A stretch of 9,194 nt of DNA from Clostridia bacterium (GCA_017519685.1 JAFWRV010000301.1:1-9194); one strand, 5' to 3'. Positions 1-6,708 are shown, counted from the stretch's first letter. The notes: generated by a model from the sequence alone, not told the origin. Numbers and translations: made by a program.

Positions 1-1
1 A

Positions 2-292
2 AAAAGTGCATGCCAACGCCTCACCGGCCCAGATAAAGACGAAGAGGATTACGCCGTCAACATCCCGATGACACAGGAAACGGAAGAAACCGAAAATGAA
101 GCCGCTGAGACAACCGTAAAACAGACGGAGAAAACGACCGTAAAGAAATCCGAAAAAGCAACCGAGAAGAAAGCCGAGAAAACAGCAGAAAAGAAAACCG
201 AAAAAACGACCGCGAAGAAGTCCGAAAAAACAACCGCGAAAAAAGCAGAAAACACAAAAGCGACTTCAGCCGCAAAGAAGAAAGAAGCGTAA
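2..292 (+). CDS. C-terminal end of an unidentified protein with a Lys/Glu/Thr/Ala-rich repeat tail (5' partial)
   Basis: The frame is open from the left edge (base 2) to a TAA at 290-292, so only the last 96 or so residues are visible. An ATG at 68 is in frame but has no Shine-Dalgarno sequence in front of it, and the frame continues upstream, so I treat it as internal. The visible part starts with about 22 ordinary residues (including a DKDEED stretch), then an acidic segment rich in Glu and Thr, then a strongly basic low-complexity tail of 8-residue repeats and a final Ala/Lys run. Tails of this kind are known on bacterial nucleic-acid-binding proteins (some topoisomerases, HU-like and H1-like proteins). 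That is only an analogy, because no catalytic domain lies in the window and I do not recognise the gene. The metallophosphoesterase starts 2 bases after the stop, suggesting co-transcription. Confidence 0.75.
   Translation, partial: KSACQRLTGPDKDEEDYAVNIPMTQETEETENEAAETTVKQTEKTTVKKSEKATEKKAEKTAEKKTEKTTAKKSEKTTAKKAENTKATSAAKKKEA
110..253 (+). repeat. Six tandem 24-bp units encoding an 8-residue Lys-rich repeat
   Basis: Inside the partial gene at the left edge, six consecutive octapeptides follow the pattern [TA]-[TA]-x-K-[KQ]-x-E-[KN]: TTVKQTEK, TTVKKSEK, ATEKKAEK, TAEKKTEK, TTAKKSEK, TTAKKAEN. The DNA units are diverged at synonymous and non-synonymous positions, so this is an old protein repeat rather than a perfect slippage tract. 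Net charge is positive, with regularly spaced Lys and Glu. Confidence 0.85.
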
Positions 293-294
293 TA

Positions 295-1398
295 ATGATT
301 GCGGACCTTGATATTTGCAATAAATATCTCGATGAACTGATAAACCATCCCGTCAGTGAGGATGAGGTCAGGGGCGGCAGATGCTTTTACAAATGGAATG
401 AAAATCTGCCGTATGACCGCTCCTATGAAACAAGCGTCGAAAAAAATCCGGATAAGGATTTTGTTATACTCAATCTCTCCGACATACAGTGTCACAACGG
501 TGAAGCGTTCAGTCAGGTCGGTGAATTCTATGAGGAAACAATTGACAAACTCATAAAAAAGGTCAGCCCCGATTTAATCACCCTGACAGGCGACAACGCT
601 TTTGACTCCTTCGCCCATCTGAAGCTTATCGACTTTCTTGAAAGCTACGCGATACCCTGGGCTCCCGTTATGGGAAACGCCGACCACACAGGCTGCGTGA
701 GCGAATTCTGGCTTGCTTACCGCCTCAGCAGGGCAAGGCACTGCCTGTTTGATTTCGGCCCGGAGGGACACGGCTTCGGAAATTACATTATCAATATACG
801 CGAAAACGGAAAAGCAATCCACACGCTTTTTATGATGGACACTCATCACGAGGAAGAAATGATGAAGGGCAGTTATGACCATCTGACCGAAGAACAGATA
901 CGCTGGTATGAGTGGGCGGTCAGAGGCATAGCGCAGGCGGAGGGCAGAACTGTTCCGAGCACGGCGGTAATGCACATCCCCGTTCCCGAAATACAGGACG
1001 CCTGGGACTCGGTATATGATTATGAGAAGCAGGAACTGACAGGCAGGTACAAAGACGAGCCGTTCTGCAAAATGCACGAGAAAAACGGTGCTCCTCTTTT
1101 CAATAACGGATTTTTTGAAAAAGCGCACGGGCTCGGCAGCACCGTAAATATGATGTTCGGCCACGACCATATAAACTGCTTCTGCATAGAATACAAAGGA
1201 ATCAACCTTATTTACGCTATGAAGACGGGCTACGGCTGCTACTGGGAAAATGAAACCAACGGCGGAACGACGATAACGGTCGGTTCAGACGGAAAAACCC
1301 GTGTCAGCCATAATTACATTAATCCGGAAGAATCCAAAGTCAAAAAGTTTATGCTGGACTATTATAATGTGAATCTCTATAAACCGCACGAGGATTAA
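295..1398 (+). CDS. Calcineurin-like metallophosphoesterase family protein
   Basis: This is a 367-residue cytoplasmic protein with no signal peptide or membrane segment. Metallophosphoesterase landmarks appear in the usual order: D63 in LSDIQ (block I), G99-D100 in LTGDN (block II), G127-N128 in MGNAD (block III), H227 in VMH, and H290-D-H292 in GHDH. The family uses a two-metal centre to hydrolyse phosphomonoesters or phosphodiesters, and the substrate here is unknown. The layout most resembles the Dcr2/purple-acid-phosphatase-like branch. Two expected histidines are replaced: D-x-H is D-x-Q at 63-65, and the His of GNH[DE] is Ala129 (GNAD, followed by H131), so activity or metal choice may differ. 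The ATG at 295 is the only plausible start. Its Shine-Dalgarno is weak and A-rich and lies inside the previous gene, which stops 2 bases earlier, so translational coupling is likely. A strong terminator follows. Confidence 0.85.
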   Translation: MIADLDICNKYLDELINHPVSEDEVRGGRCFYKWNENLPYDRSYETSVEKNPDKDFVILNLSDIQCHNGEAFSQVGEFYEETIDKLIKKVSPDLITLTGDNAFDSFAHLKLIDFLESYAIPWAPVMGNADHTGCVSEFWLAYRLSRARHCLFDFGPEGHGFGNYIINIRENGKAIHTLFMMDTHHEEEMMKGSYDHLTEEQIRWYEWAVRGIAQAEGRTVPSTAVMHIPVPEIQDAWDSVYDYEKQELTGRYKDEPFCKMHEKNGAPLFNNGFFEKAHGLGSTVNMMFGHDHINCFCIEYKGINLIYAMKTGYGCYWENETNGGTTITVGSDGKTRVSHNYINPEESKVKKFMLDYYNVNLYKPHED

Positions 1399-1411
1399 AT
1401 CAGATATTTCA

Positions 1412-1445
1412 GGGCGGGTGTTCAATGAACACCCGCCCGTTTTTT
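1412..1445 (+). terminator. Intrinsic terminator after the metallophosphoesterase gene
   Basis: A 12-bp perfect GC-rich stem (1412-1423 with 1427-1438) has a 3-nt loop and is followed after one G by six T residues (1440-1445). It begins 13 bases after the stop codon of the plus-strand gene, as expected for a Rho-independent terminator. Confidence 0.93.
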
Positions 1446-1446
1446 A

Positions 1447-1486
1447 TAAAAGACTAATCCGCCGTACATCTACTTACGGCGGATTA
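1447..1486 (-). terminator. Probable terminator of the nrdD-trxB-azlCD operon
   Basis: A second perfect 12-bp inverted repeat (1455-1466 with 1475-1486, 8-nt loop) lies 57 bases past the azlD stop. Read on the minus strand it is followed by GTCTTTTAT, a short, interrupted U-tract. Its position between two convergent transcription units, directly beside the plus-strand terminator, supports a terminator role. The U-tract is weaker than at 1440-1445. Confidence 0.75.
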
Positions 1487-1542
1487 AAGGAAGTATTCAG
1501 ACGGATTTCACTGTATTAAAGCAAAACCCGTTGATTTCGATA

Positions 1543-1848
1543 TCAGAAAATCAGTCCCGTAATGAACACCACGGCGCAGCAGATTGCCGCCACCGGGAGC
1601 ATCCCGAGGTTGAACCATGCCGCGATTATTCCCGCAACAAGTGCAATTGCGCCGGCAGCCGGAGAGTCGGTTGCGCGGATAATCGCGGGAAAAGTCATAA
1701 TCGCGAGCGTGGTGTACGGGATGTACAAAAGGAAAGATTTGATGAATTTATTTTTTATCTTGCCGCGGATAAGCGTCAGAGGAAGAGCGCGGAGCAAAAG
1801 AGAAACAACGCCGGCAACAAGAATATAAATATAGATATTACCCCTCAT
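1543..1848 (-). CDS. azlD: AzlD family branched-chain amino acid export subunit
   Basis: This 101-residue, very hydrophobic protein has about four predicted membrane segments (roughly residues 5-25, 37-57, 63-79 and 82-100). It carries the AzlD hallmarks RALP at 20-23 and a YIPYTTLAIMTFPAI segment in the second helix. AzlD is the small partner of AzlC, and the pair forms a membrane exporter of branched-chain amino acids and analogues such as azaleucine. The start at 1848 is backed by a full GGAGGT Shine-Dalgarno at 1857-1862 with an 8-base spacer, lying inside azlC. The gene overlaps azlC by 11 bases. It is the last gene before the hairpin at 1455-1486. The exact substrate cannot be read from sequence. 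Confidence 0.92.
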   Translation of the reverse strand: MRGNIYIYILVAGVVSLLLRALPLTLIRGKIKNKFIKSFLLYIPYTTLAIMTFPAIIRATDSPAAGAIALVAGIIAAWFNLGMLPVAAICCAVVFITGLIF

Positions 1849-2581
1849 CGCCGTTTACCTCCGTTTCGGTGACTTCCTCATCATCTTCTTTTACGGGGAA
1901 TACGGCAGCCGCCACAGCGGAGAGGACAACGGTGAGAATAATAATCTTGAGACTTTCGTGCTCTTCGGAAAAAATACCGAGCTCTGTCACCGCGAAGTTC
2001 GCGGCAAACGAAACGAGCACTAAAACCAATATCGCTTTATTCTTCTTTGCCGGGGGAACGATTATCGCGATAAACATTCCGTAAAGCGCGACGCTCAATG
2101 CCGTGACAACCGATTGCGGAAGGATGTTTCCGGCGAAAATGCCGATTGCTGTACCTGTCGCCCATGAGGGAATCGCGACCGTCATCGCTCCGTACCCGTA
2201 ATAAGGGTTGAGATTTCCCGGCTCTGAAAAACAGACCGCAAAAATCTCGTCTGTTACGCCGAAGCCGAGAATAAGACGTTTGAGGAAAGACGTGTCCGAT
2301 GAAATCTTCTGACTCAGGGACGCGCTCATCAGCAGATAGCGGCTGTTTATAATTAAAGTCGCGAGCGCGATTTCAATATATGAAGCTTTTGACGCTATCG
2401 CCTGAAGCTCAGCGTACTCGCCTGCCGAAGCGTGGTTGACAAGGCTCGAAATAAATCCCTGAAGCGGAGAAAGACCGATTTCGCTCGCGAGAATTCCGAG
2501 TGAAAAAGCAACCGTAAAATATCCGAGCGCTATCGGGATTCCGCTTCGCGCGCCTTTTGCAAAACTGCGTGAATTACTCAT
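1838..2581 (-). CDS. azlC: AzlC family branched-chain amino acid permease (export)
   Basis: The 247-residue product matches the AzlC family: an N-terminal GARSGIPIALGY segment, the 'HASAGEYAELQA' region near 50-61, NSRYLLMS near 79-86 (family NxRxxLxx), and TDEIFAV at 110-116. About six to seven membrane segments are visible. The protein ends in a short, strongly acidic tail (residues 231-247, mostly Glu/Asp/Thr) that should lie outside the membrane and looks like an extra beyond the core family. AzlC with AzlD exports branched-chain amino acids. The start codon is fused to the trxB stop (ATGA at 2578-2581) and no clear Shine-Dalgarno precedes it, so translation probably depends on termination-reinitiation from trxB. 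A role tied to dNTP synthesis is not obvious, and the gene may simply share the operon. Confidence 0.93.
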   Translation of the reverse strand: MSNSRSFAKGARSGIPIALGYFTVAFSLGILASEIGLSPLQGFISSLVNHASAGEYAELQAIASKASYIEIALATLIINSRYLLMSASLSQKISSDTSFLKRLILGFGVTDEIFAVCFSEPGNLNPYYGYGAMTVAIPSWATGTAIGIFAGNILPQSVVTALSVALYGMFIAIIVPPAKKNKAILVLVLVSFAANFAVTELGIFSEEHESLKIIILTVVLSAVAAAVFPVKEDDEEVTETEVNGDEG

Positions 2582-3486
2582 CTGTAATCAATATATCTGC
2601 ATGCTGCCAGAGCCGCGGCGGAGCCGTCGGCAACAGCGGTGGTAATCTGTCTGACCGATTTATCCCTGCAGTCACCGGCAACAAATATTCCTTCGGTTTT
2701 TGTCAGGCAGGTTTCATCTGTATCGAAATAGCCCCATTCGGTGAGAGCCGCGACATTTGAGAATCTCGCGTTATCCGGCTCAAGCCCGATGGCTATAAAC
2801 AGCCCGTCAACGGGAAGCTCCGTTACGGAACCGTCCGCTGTCTTTTTAAGCTCAAGCGCTGTCAGGTCATTTTCACCTTTAAGTGAATTGATGACGGTTC
2901 CGGTTATGATTTCGATATTGTCCTTGCTGTTGACTTTTTCAACAAGCTTTGCCTCTCCTGTCAGATAATCGAGATTCTGGACTATTGTGACACGGGAGCA
3001 TAAATCCGAGAGCAGAACCGCTTCCTGCAGAGCGGAATTTCCTCCGCCGCAGACAGCGACGTTTTTGCCCTTGAAAAACGCTCCGTCACAGGTGGCGCAG
3101 TAGGAAACGCCGTTGCCCGTGAGCTCGTTTTCATTCGGCAGGCCGAGCTGTCTGTGTCTGCATCCGACCGCGATTATAACCGCTTTGCCCTCGTGAGTTC
3201 CGGCATCGGTCACGACGGTCTTGGTGTCGCCGTTATCGATGATTTCTTTTACTGTTTCCATCTCGATATCGGCGCCCTGGTTGATAACCTGCTCAACGAG
3301 CTTGTCGGCAAGCTCGTTTCCGCTTAAACTTGCGAAACCGGGATAGTTTTCAATAAGGGGTGAAAATGTCACCTGACCGCCGAATGTGCCTTTTTCAATC
3401 ACAAGCGCCGTCTTGTCGGCCCTGCGTGCATAAAGGGCGGCGGTTAATCCCGCCGGCCCCGCGCCGATTATTATTATATCGTGCAT
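2578..3486 (-). CDS. trxB: Thioredoxin reductase-like FAD flavoprotein (TrxB family)
   Basis: The 302-residue protein has the two-domain low-molecular-weight TrxR layout: an FAD-binding GAGPAG at 8-13, the redox-active CATC at C130/C133 (SYCATCDGAF), a pyridine-nucleotide-type GGGNSALQEA at 147-156, and a C-terminal FAD motif GIFVAGDCRD with RQITTAVADGSAAA at 279-292. The family moves electrons from NADPH through FAD and the CxxC to thioredoxin or glutaredoxin-like proteins. The HRRxxxRA-type motif that normally holds the NADPH 2'-phosphate is absent; residues 169-180 read VQNLDYLTGEAK instead. The donor could therefore be NADH or something else. The gene starts 2 bases after nrdD, with GAAGG 7 bases upstream of the ATG, and overlaps azlC by 4 bases. 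The likely client is the redoxin domain fused to NrdD, which is an inference from context. Confidence 0.93.
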   Translation of the reverse strand: MHDIIIIGAGPAGLTAALYARRADKTALVIEKGTFGGQVTFSPLIENYPGFASLSGNELADKLVEQVINQGADIEMETVKEIIDNGDTKTVVTDAGTHEGKAVIIAVGCRHRQLGLPNENELTGNGVSYCATCDGAFFKGKNVAVCGGGNSALQEAVLLSDLCSRVTIVQNLDYLTGEAKLVEKVNSKDNIEIITGTVINSLKGENDLTALELKKTADGSVTELPVDGLFIAIGLEPDNARFSNVAALTEWGYFDTDETCLTKTEGIFVAGDCRDKSVRQITTAVADGSAAALAACRYIDYR

Positions 3487-3488
3487 AA

Positions 3489-5861
3489 TTATGCCTTCTT
3501 TACGCTTTCAACAAACTTGAGAACCTCTGCAAGGTCTGAATACTTGGTTACCTTTCCGTCCTCGATAACAACGAGTGTGGGAGCGGTCTTTATGTTGAGC
3601 TGAATGGCAAGATCCTCATTTTCATAGGCGTTGAGTTCGGTGAATTCAATTCCGGCTTCACGAAGCTTGGGAATTGCTATCTTGCATTTTGCGCATGTGG
3701 GAGTCTTGAAAAGATAGATGCCGTCGCCGATTTTATCGGGAGTTCCGGCACTGTCGTCACAGAATGCACAGTCCGATGTGTGGCTGTGGAAATTAGAGCC
3801 TGCTATTGTGTAAACCTTTCTGTCCTTGTACTCCTGGGTCTTGCCGTCGTTCCAGTTCTGAACGGGACGGTAATAACCTGTGATACGGCTGTAAACCTCC
3901 GTCGCGTTTCCGCACTCGGGGCAGACATATACTTCGCCCTGGATATAGCCATGATCCTTACATACAGAGTATGTGGGTGAAAGAGTGTAATAAGGCAGTT
4001 TGTAGTTCTCGGCAATCTTGCGTACAAGGTCTGCCGCTGATTTCCAGTCGGGAAGCTTCTCGCCGAGGAAGGCGTGGAATACCGTGCCGGATGTGTAGAG
4101 GGTCTGAAGTTCATCCTGAATGTCGAGAGCCGCGAAAACATCCTCGGTAAAGCCGACGGGAAGGTGAGAGCTGTTGGTATAATAAGGAACATCCTTTGAA
4201 GCGGTGATGATGCCGGGATAACGCTTGACATCGTGCTTCGCAAGGCGGTAGGAAGTTGACTCGGCGGGAGTCGCTTCAAGATTGTAAAGGTCGCCGTACT
4301 GCTCCTGGTAATCCTTGAGACGCTCGCGCATGTGATTGAGAACTTCCTTCGCGAAGGTCTGGCATTTCTCGGTTGTCATATCGGCTCTGACCCATTTCGC
4401 GTTGAGGCCGGCTTCGTTCATACCGACAAGACCGATTGTTGAGAAGTGATTCTCAAATGTGCCGAGATAACGCTTTGTGTAGGGATAAAGTCCTTCTTCA
4501 AGAAGCTTTGTTATAATCTTTCTCTTGATTGAAAGCGAACGCGCGGAAATATCCATCATCTTGTCAAGACGTCTGTAAAAGTCTTTTTCGTCTTCCGCAA
4601 GATACGCGATTCTGGGGATGTTGATTGTTACAACGCCGACGGAGCCGGTGCTTTCACCGCTGCCGAAGAAGCCGCCGGTCTTTCTGCGGAGTTCACGCAG
4701 GTCAAGACGGAGTCTGCAGCACATCGAGCGGATGTCGCTGGGTTCCATATCGCTGTTGACATAGTTTGAAAAATAAGGGGTGCCGTATTTGGAGGTCATT
4801 TCAAAGAGAAGCTTGTTGTTCTCTGTTTCGGACCAGTCAAAATCGCGGGTGATTGAATAAGTGGGGATGGGATACTGGAAGCCGCGTCCGTTTGCGTCGC
4901 CTTCAATCATAATCTCGATGAACGCCTTGTTGACCATATCCATCTCGGCCTTGCAGTCCTTGTATTTGAAGGGCATTTCCTTGCCGCCGACTATACAGTT
5001 GAGCTCGGCAAGGTCAGCGGGAACAGTCCAGTCGAGGGTGATGTTTGAGAACGGCGCCTGTGTGCCCCAGCGGGAAGGTGTGTTGACGCCGTAAATGAAC
5101 GACTCAATGCACTTTTTAACTGCGTCATAATCGAGATTGTCCGCCTTGACAAACGGAGCAAGATAGGTATCAAACGATGAGAACGCCTGAGCGCCCGCCC
5201 ATTCATTCTGCATAATGCCGAGGAAATTGACCATCTGGTTGCAGAGGGTCGCGAGGTGCTTTGCGGGAGCGGAGGTAATCTTGCCTGTTACGCCGCCGAG
5301 ACCTTCCTGGATAAGCTGCTTGAGCGACCAGCCGGCGCAGTATCCGGTAAGCATTGAAAGATCGTGAAGGTGAATATCGGCATTCTTGTGGGCGTTCGCG
5401 ATTTCTTCATCGTAAATCTCACTGAGCCAGTAGTTTGCCGTGATGGCGCCGGAGTTTGAAAGAATAAGTCCGCCGACGGAATATGTTACGGTTGAATTCT
5501 CCTTGACACGCCAGTCGGTAACATTGACATAGCTGTTGACGAGCTCTTTATAGTCAAGGATTGTTGATTTGAGATTACGGAGTTTTTCTCTCTGCTTTCT
5601 GTAAAGAATGTAGCATTTCGCGACATCCGCGTAGCCCGCCTGGATAAGAACGGACTCAACACTGTCCTGAATCGCTTCAACGGAAATGTAGTTGTCCGCG
5701 ATTTTGGGCTCGAAATCAGCGGTTACCTTGAGAGCGAGGAAGTCGATTGTAGAGGGATGATACTGCTTTTCCTGAGCATCAAAGGCCTTTTTAATTGCCT
5801 CGGAAATTTTGATTACGTCAAATTCAGCTATTGTGCCGTCACGTTTTACTACCTGGTACAT
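3489..5861 (-). CDS. nrdD: Anaerobic (class III) ribonucleoside-triphosphate reductase with fused C-terminal redoxin domain
   Basis: The 790-residue enzyme reduces NTPs to dNTPs by glycyl-radical chemistry in the cytoplasm. In order it has an N-terminal ATP-cone (about 1-95, VVKRDGTIAEFD start), the catalytic barrel with C175 (TGYCAGWSL) and C381-C382 (MCCRL), which match the conserved radical/redox cysteines, a Zn site C634/H637/C647/C650, and the glycyl-radical site G662 in RITGYYRPVQNW. Most NrdD proteins end about 25 residues later. This one continues with a linker holding C698/C701 (CAFC) and a ~77-residue glutaredoxin/thioredoxin-like domain (714-790) with CAKC at 723-726 and a cis-Pro-type TAP at 759-761. 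The start at 5861 has AAGGAGA at 5869-5875, 7 bases away. It leads the operon with trxB 2 bases downstream, and its activase gene nrdG lies upstream. Promoter and NrdR-box matches sit at 5898-5989. Confidence 0.97.
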   Translation of the reverse strand: MYQVVKRDGTIAEFDVIKISEAIKKAFDAQEKQYHPSTIDFLALKVTADFEPKIADNYISVEAIQDSVESVLIQAGYADVAKCYILYRKQREKLRNLKSTILDYKELVNSYVNVTDWRVKENSTVTYSVGGLILSNSGAITANYWLSEIYDEEIANAHKNADIHLHDLSMLTGYCAGWSLKQLIQEGLGGVTGKITSAPAKHLATLCNQMVNFLGIMQNEWAGAQAFSSFDTYLAPFVKADNLDYDAVKKCIESFIYGVNTPSRWGTQAPFSNITLDWTVPADLAELNCIVGGKEMPFKYKDCKAEMDMVNKAFIEIMIEGDANGRGFQYPIPTYSITRDFDWSETENNKLLFEMTSKYGTPYFSNYVNSDMEPSDIRSMCCRLRLDLRELRRKTGGFFGSGESTGSVGVVTINIPRIAYLAEDEKDFYRRLDKMMDISARSLSIKRKIITKLLEEGLYPYTKRYLGTFENHFSTIGLVGMNEAGLNAKWVRADMTTEKCQTFAKEVLNHMRERLKDYQEQYGDLYNLEATPAESTSYRLAKHDVKRYPGIITASKDVPYYTNSSHLPVGFTEDVFAALDIQDELQTLYTSGTVFHAFLGEKLPDWKSAADLVRKIAENYKLPYYTLSPTYSVCKDHGYIQGEVYVCPECGNATEVYSRITGYYRPVQNWNDGKTQEYKDRKVYTIAGSNFHSHTSDCAFCDDSAGTPDKIGDGIYLFKTPTCAKCKIAIPKLREAGIEFTELNAYENEDLAIQLNIKTAPTLVVIEDGKVTKYSDLAEVLKFVESVKKA
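3492..3722 (-). other. Redoxin (glutaredoxin/NrdH-like) domain at the C terminus of NrdD
   Basis: This stretch encodes NrdD residues 714-790. It begins with a beta-strand (GIYLFKTPTC), continues with CAKC (Cys codons at 3693-3695 and 3684-3686), a helix, a second strand (IEFTELNAY), TAPTLVV carrying the expected cis-proline, and a closing helix. The order and length fit a minimal glutaredoxin fold. The second CxxC, at 3759-3770, lies just outside it in the linker. Confidence 0.85.
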
Positions 5862-5897
5862 TATTATTTCTCCTTCTCATGAATTTCAAACGTACAA

Positions 5898-5926
5898 ATA
5901 ATACCAATATCCTGCGTTAAAGTCAA
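5898..5926 (-). promoter_or_regulatory. Sigma-A-type promoter of the nrdD operon
   Basis: On the minus strand, TTGACT (5921-5926) and TATTAT (5898-5903) are separated by exactly 17 bases. Transcription would start near 5891, leaving a leader of about 30 bases containing the AAGGAGA ribosome site at 5869-5875. No other promoter this close to consensus is visible between nrdG and nrdD. Confidence 0.8.
5902..5917. promoter_or_regulatory. Possible weak NrdR box in the nrdD promoter spacer
   Basis: It matches the NrdR consensus ACACwATATATwGTGT at 10 of 16 positions (TACCAATATCCTGCGT). On its own this is weak. It is noted because it lies between the -10 and -35 elements and is exactly 31 bp from the better box at 5933, the spacing typical of NrdR tandem sites. 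Confidence 0.4.
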
Positions 5927-5932
5927 CAGAAA

Positions 5933-5948
5933 AAACAAGATATTGTGA
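5933..5948. promoter_or_regulatory. NrdR box upstream of nrdD
   Basis: AAACAAGATATTGTGA matches the NrdR consensus at 13 of 16 positions. It sits 6 bp upstream of the -35 element of the nrdD promoter, next to the genes NrdR normally controls. Confidence 0.65.
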
Positions 5949-5973
5949 CTTTTCCCGCTTTTTTGTAAGATTT

Positions 5974-5989
5974 GCACTATATATTGATG
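5974..5989. promoter_or_regulatory. Second NrdR-like box upstream of nrdD
   Basis: GCACTATATATTGATG matches the NrdR consensus at 12 of 16 positions, with an intact CACTATATATTG core. It starts 41 bp from the box at 5933, about four helical turns, so both would face the same side of the DNA. Confidence 0.6.
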
Positions 5990-6003
5990 AATTTTTATAT
6001 ATT

Positions 6004-6696
6004 TTATATTCCTCTTATTTCACATTCGGGAATATACTTTCTCATTATGTCGCGCATGGCGTACATTCTCTCTTTCGGCATTTCGGAAAGCCCGAATCCG
6101 ATAAGCTCGCCCGAGTCCTTGAACGCCTGAAGAAAATGTCTTTTCGCTCCTTTGAGCCACTTTCCCATTTCCTCTATATCTTCCTCGGTATGAAGACCTT
6201 CGGCGACCGTGGTGCGGAATTCATAGTCAACGGCTCCCTGTTTCAGAAACGCGACGCTTTCCTCAATCTTTGAGGTATCGTAGTTACCTATGCCGACGCA
6301 CTGTGAATAGCTCCCGAGTGATGATTTGACATCCATTGCCACATAATCGGCGAGCCCGTTCTCCACTATCCGTCTGAGCTTTTCGGGGTAGGTGCCGTTT
6401 GTGTCAATCTTGACGGCAAATCCTCTGTTTTTAACCTCTTTTATAAAATCCTCAATATCCGGCTGCATAAGCGGCTCGCCGCCCGTTATCGCAATTCCGT
6501 CGAGAATTCCTTTTCTCTTAGCGAGGAAAGCGAAAATCTCTTCATCCGGATAGAAGGATTCCTTCGGCGGATTGATTACAAGAGGTGAATTGTGGCAAAA
6601 CGGGCAGCGGAGATTACATCCGCCGGTGAACACCGTACACGCCATTTTGCCCGGGAAATCCAGCAAGGTCAGTTTTTGCAGTCCCTGTATGTTCAT
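6004..6696 (-). CDS. nrdG: Anaerobic ribonucleoside-triphosphate reductase activating protein (radical SAM)
   Basis: The 230-residue activase reductively cleaves S-adenosylmethionine with a [4Fe-4S] cluster and abstracts hydrogen from the NrdD glycine (G662 here) to make the glycyl radical. The cluster motif is C27-x3-C31-x2-C34 (GGCNLRCPFCHN), and the SAM-binding GGEP is at 72-75. The N-terminal IQGLQKLTLLDFPGKMACTV and the 230-residue length fit the longer NrdG subfamily, as opposed to the ~155-residue E. coli form. I place the start at 6696, not at the upstream in-frame ATG at 6744. GGAGG at 6701-6705 sits just ahead of 6696, family similarity begins there, and the upstream ATG would lie within the promoter. 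It is in the same orientation as nrdD, 142 bases upstream. No clear terminator separates them, so read-through into nrdD is possible in addition to nrdD's own promoter. Confidence 0.95.
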   Translation of the reverse strand: MNIQGLQKLTLLDFPGKMACTVFTGGCNLRCPFCHNSPLVINPPKESFYPDEEIFAFLAKRKGILDGIAITGGEPLMQPDIEDFIKEVKNRGFAVKIDTNGTYPEKLRRIVENGLADYVAMDVKSSLGSYSQCVGIGNYDTSKIEESVAFLKQGAVDYEFRTTVAEGLHTEEDIEEMGKWLKGAKRHFLQAFKDSGELIGFGLSEMPKERMYAMRDIMRKYIPECEIRGI

Positions 6697-6700
6697 TTTT

Positions 6701-6705
6701 CCTCC
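6701..6705 (-). promoter_or_regulatory. Ribosome binding site deciding the nrdG start
   Basis: GGAGG on the minus strand is 4 bases from the ATG at 6694-6696. The spacing is short but the site is strong. No comparable site precedes the upstream in-frame ATG at 6742-6744. Confidence 0.8.
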
Positions 6706-6708
6706 GGA

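Noticed and set aside
49..495. 148-residue minus-strand frame with repeated Phe/Val/Ser-rich sequence resembling a membrane protein
   Set aside because: It is the reverse complement of the Lys-rich repeat (AAG/AAA read as CTT/TTT), so its apparent hydrophobic repeat is an artefact.
574..1170. 198-residue open frame on the minus strand within the metallophosphoesterase gene
   Set aside because: It is antisense to a clear family member, has no ribosome site or recognisable domain, and fits a codon-bias shadow.
5990..6003. Search for a terminator between nrdG and nrdD
   Set aside because: No stable hairpin with a T-tract was found. The T/A-rich stretch has no stem, so read-through is left open.
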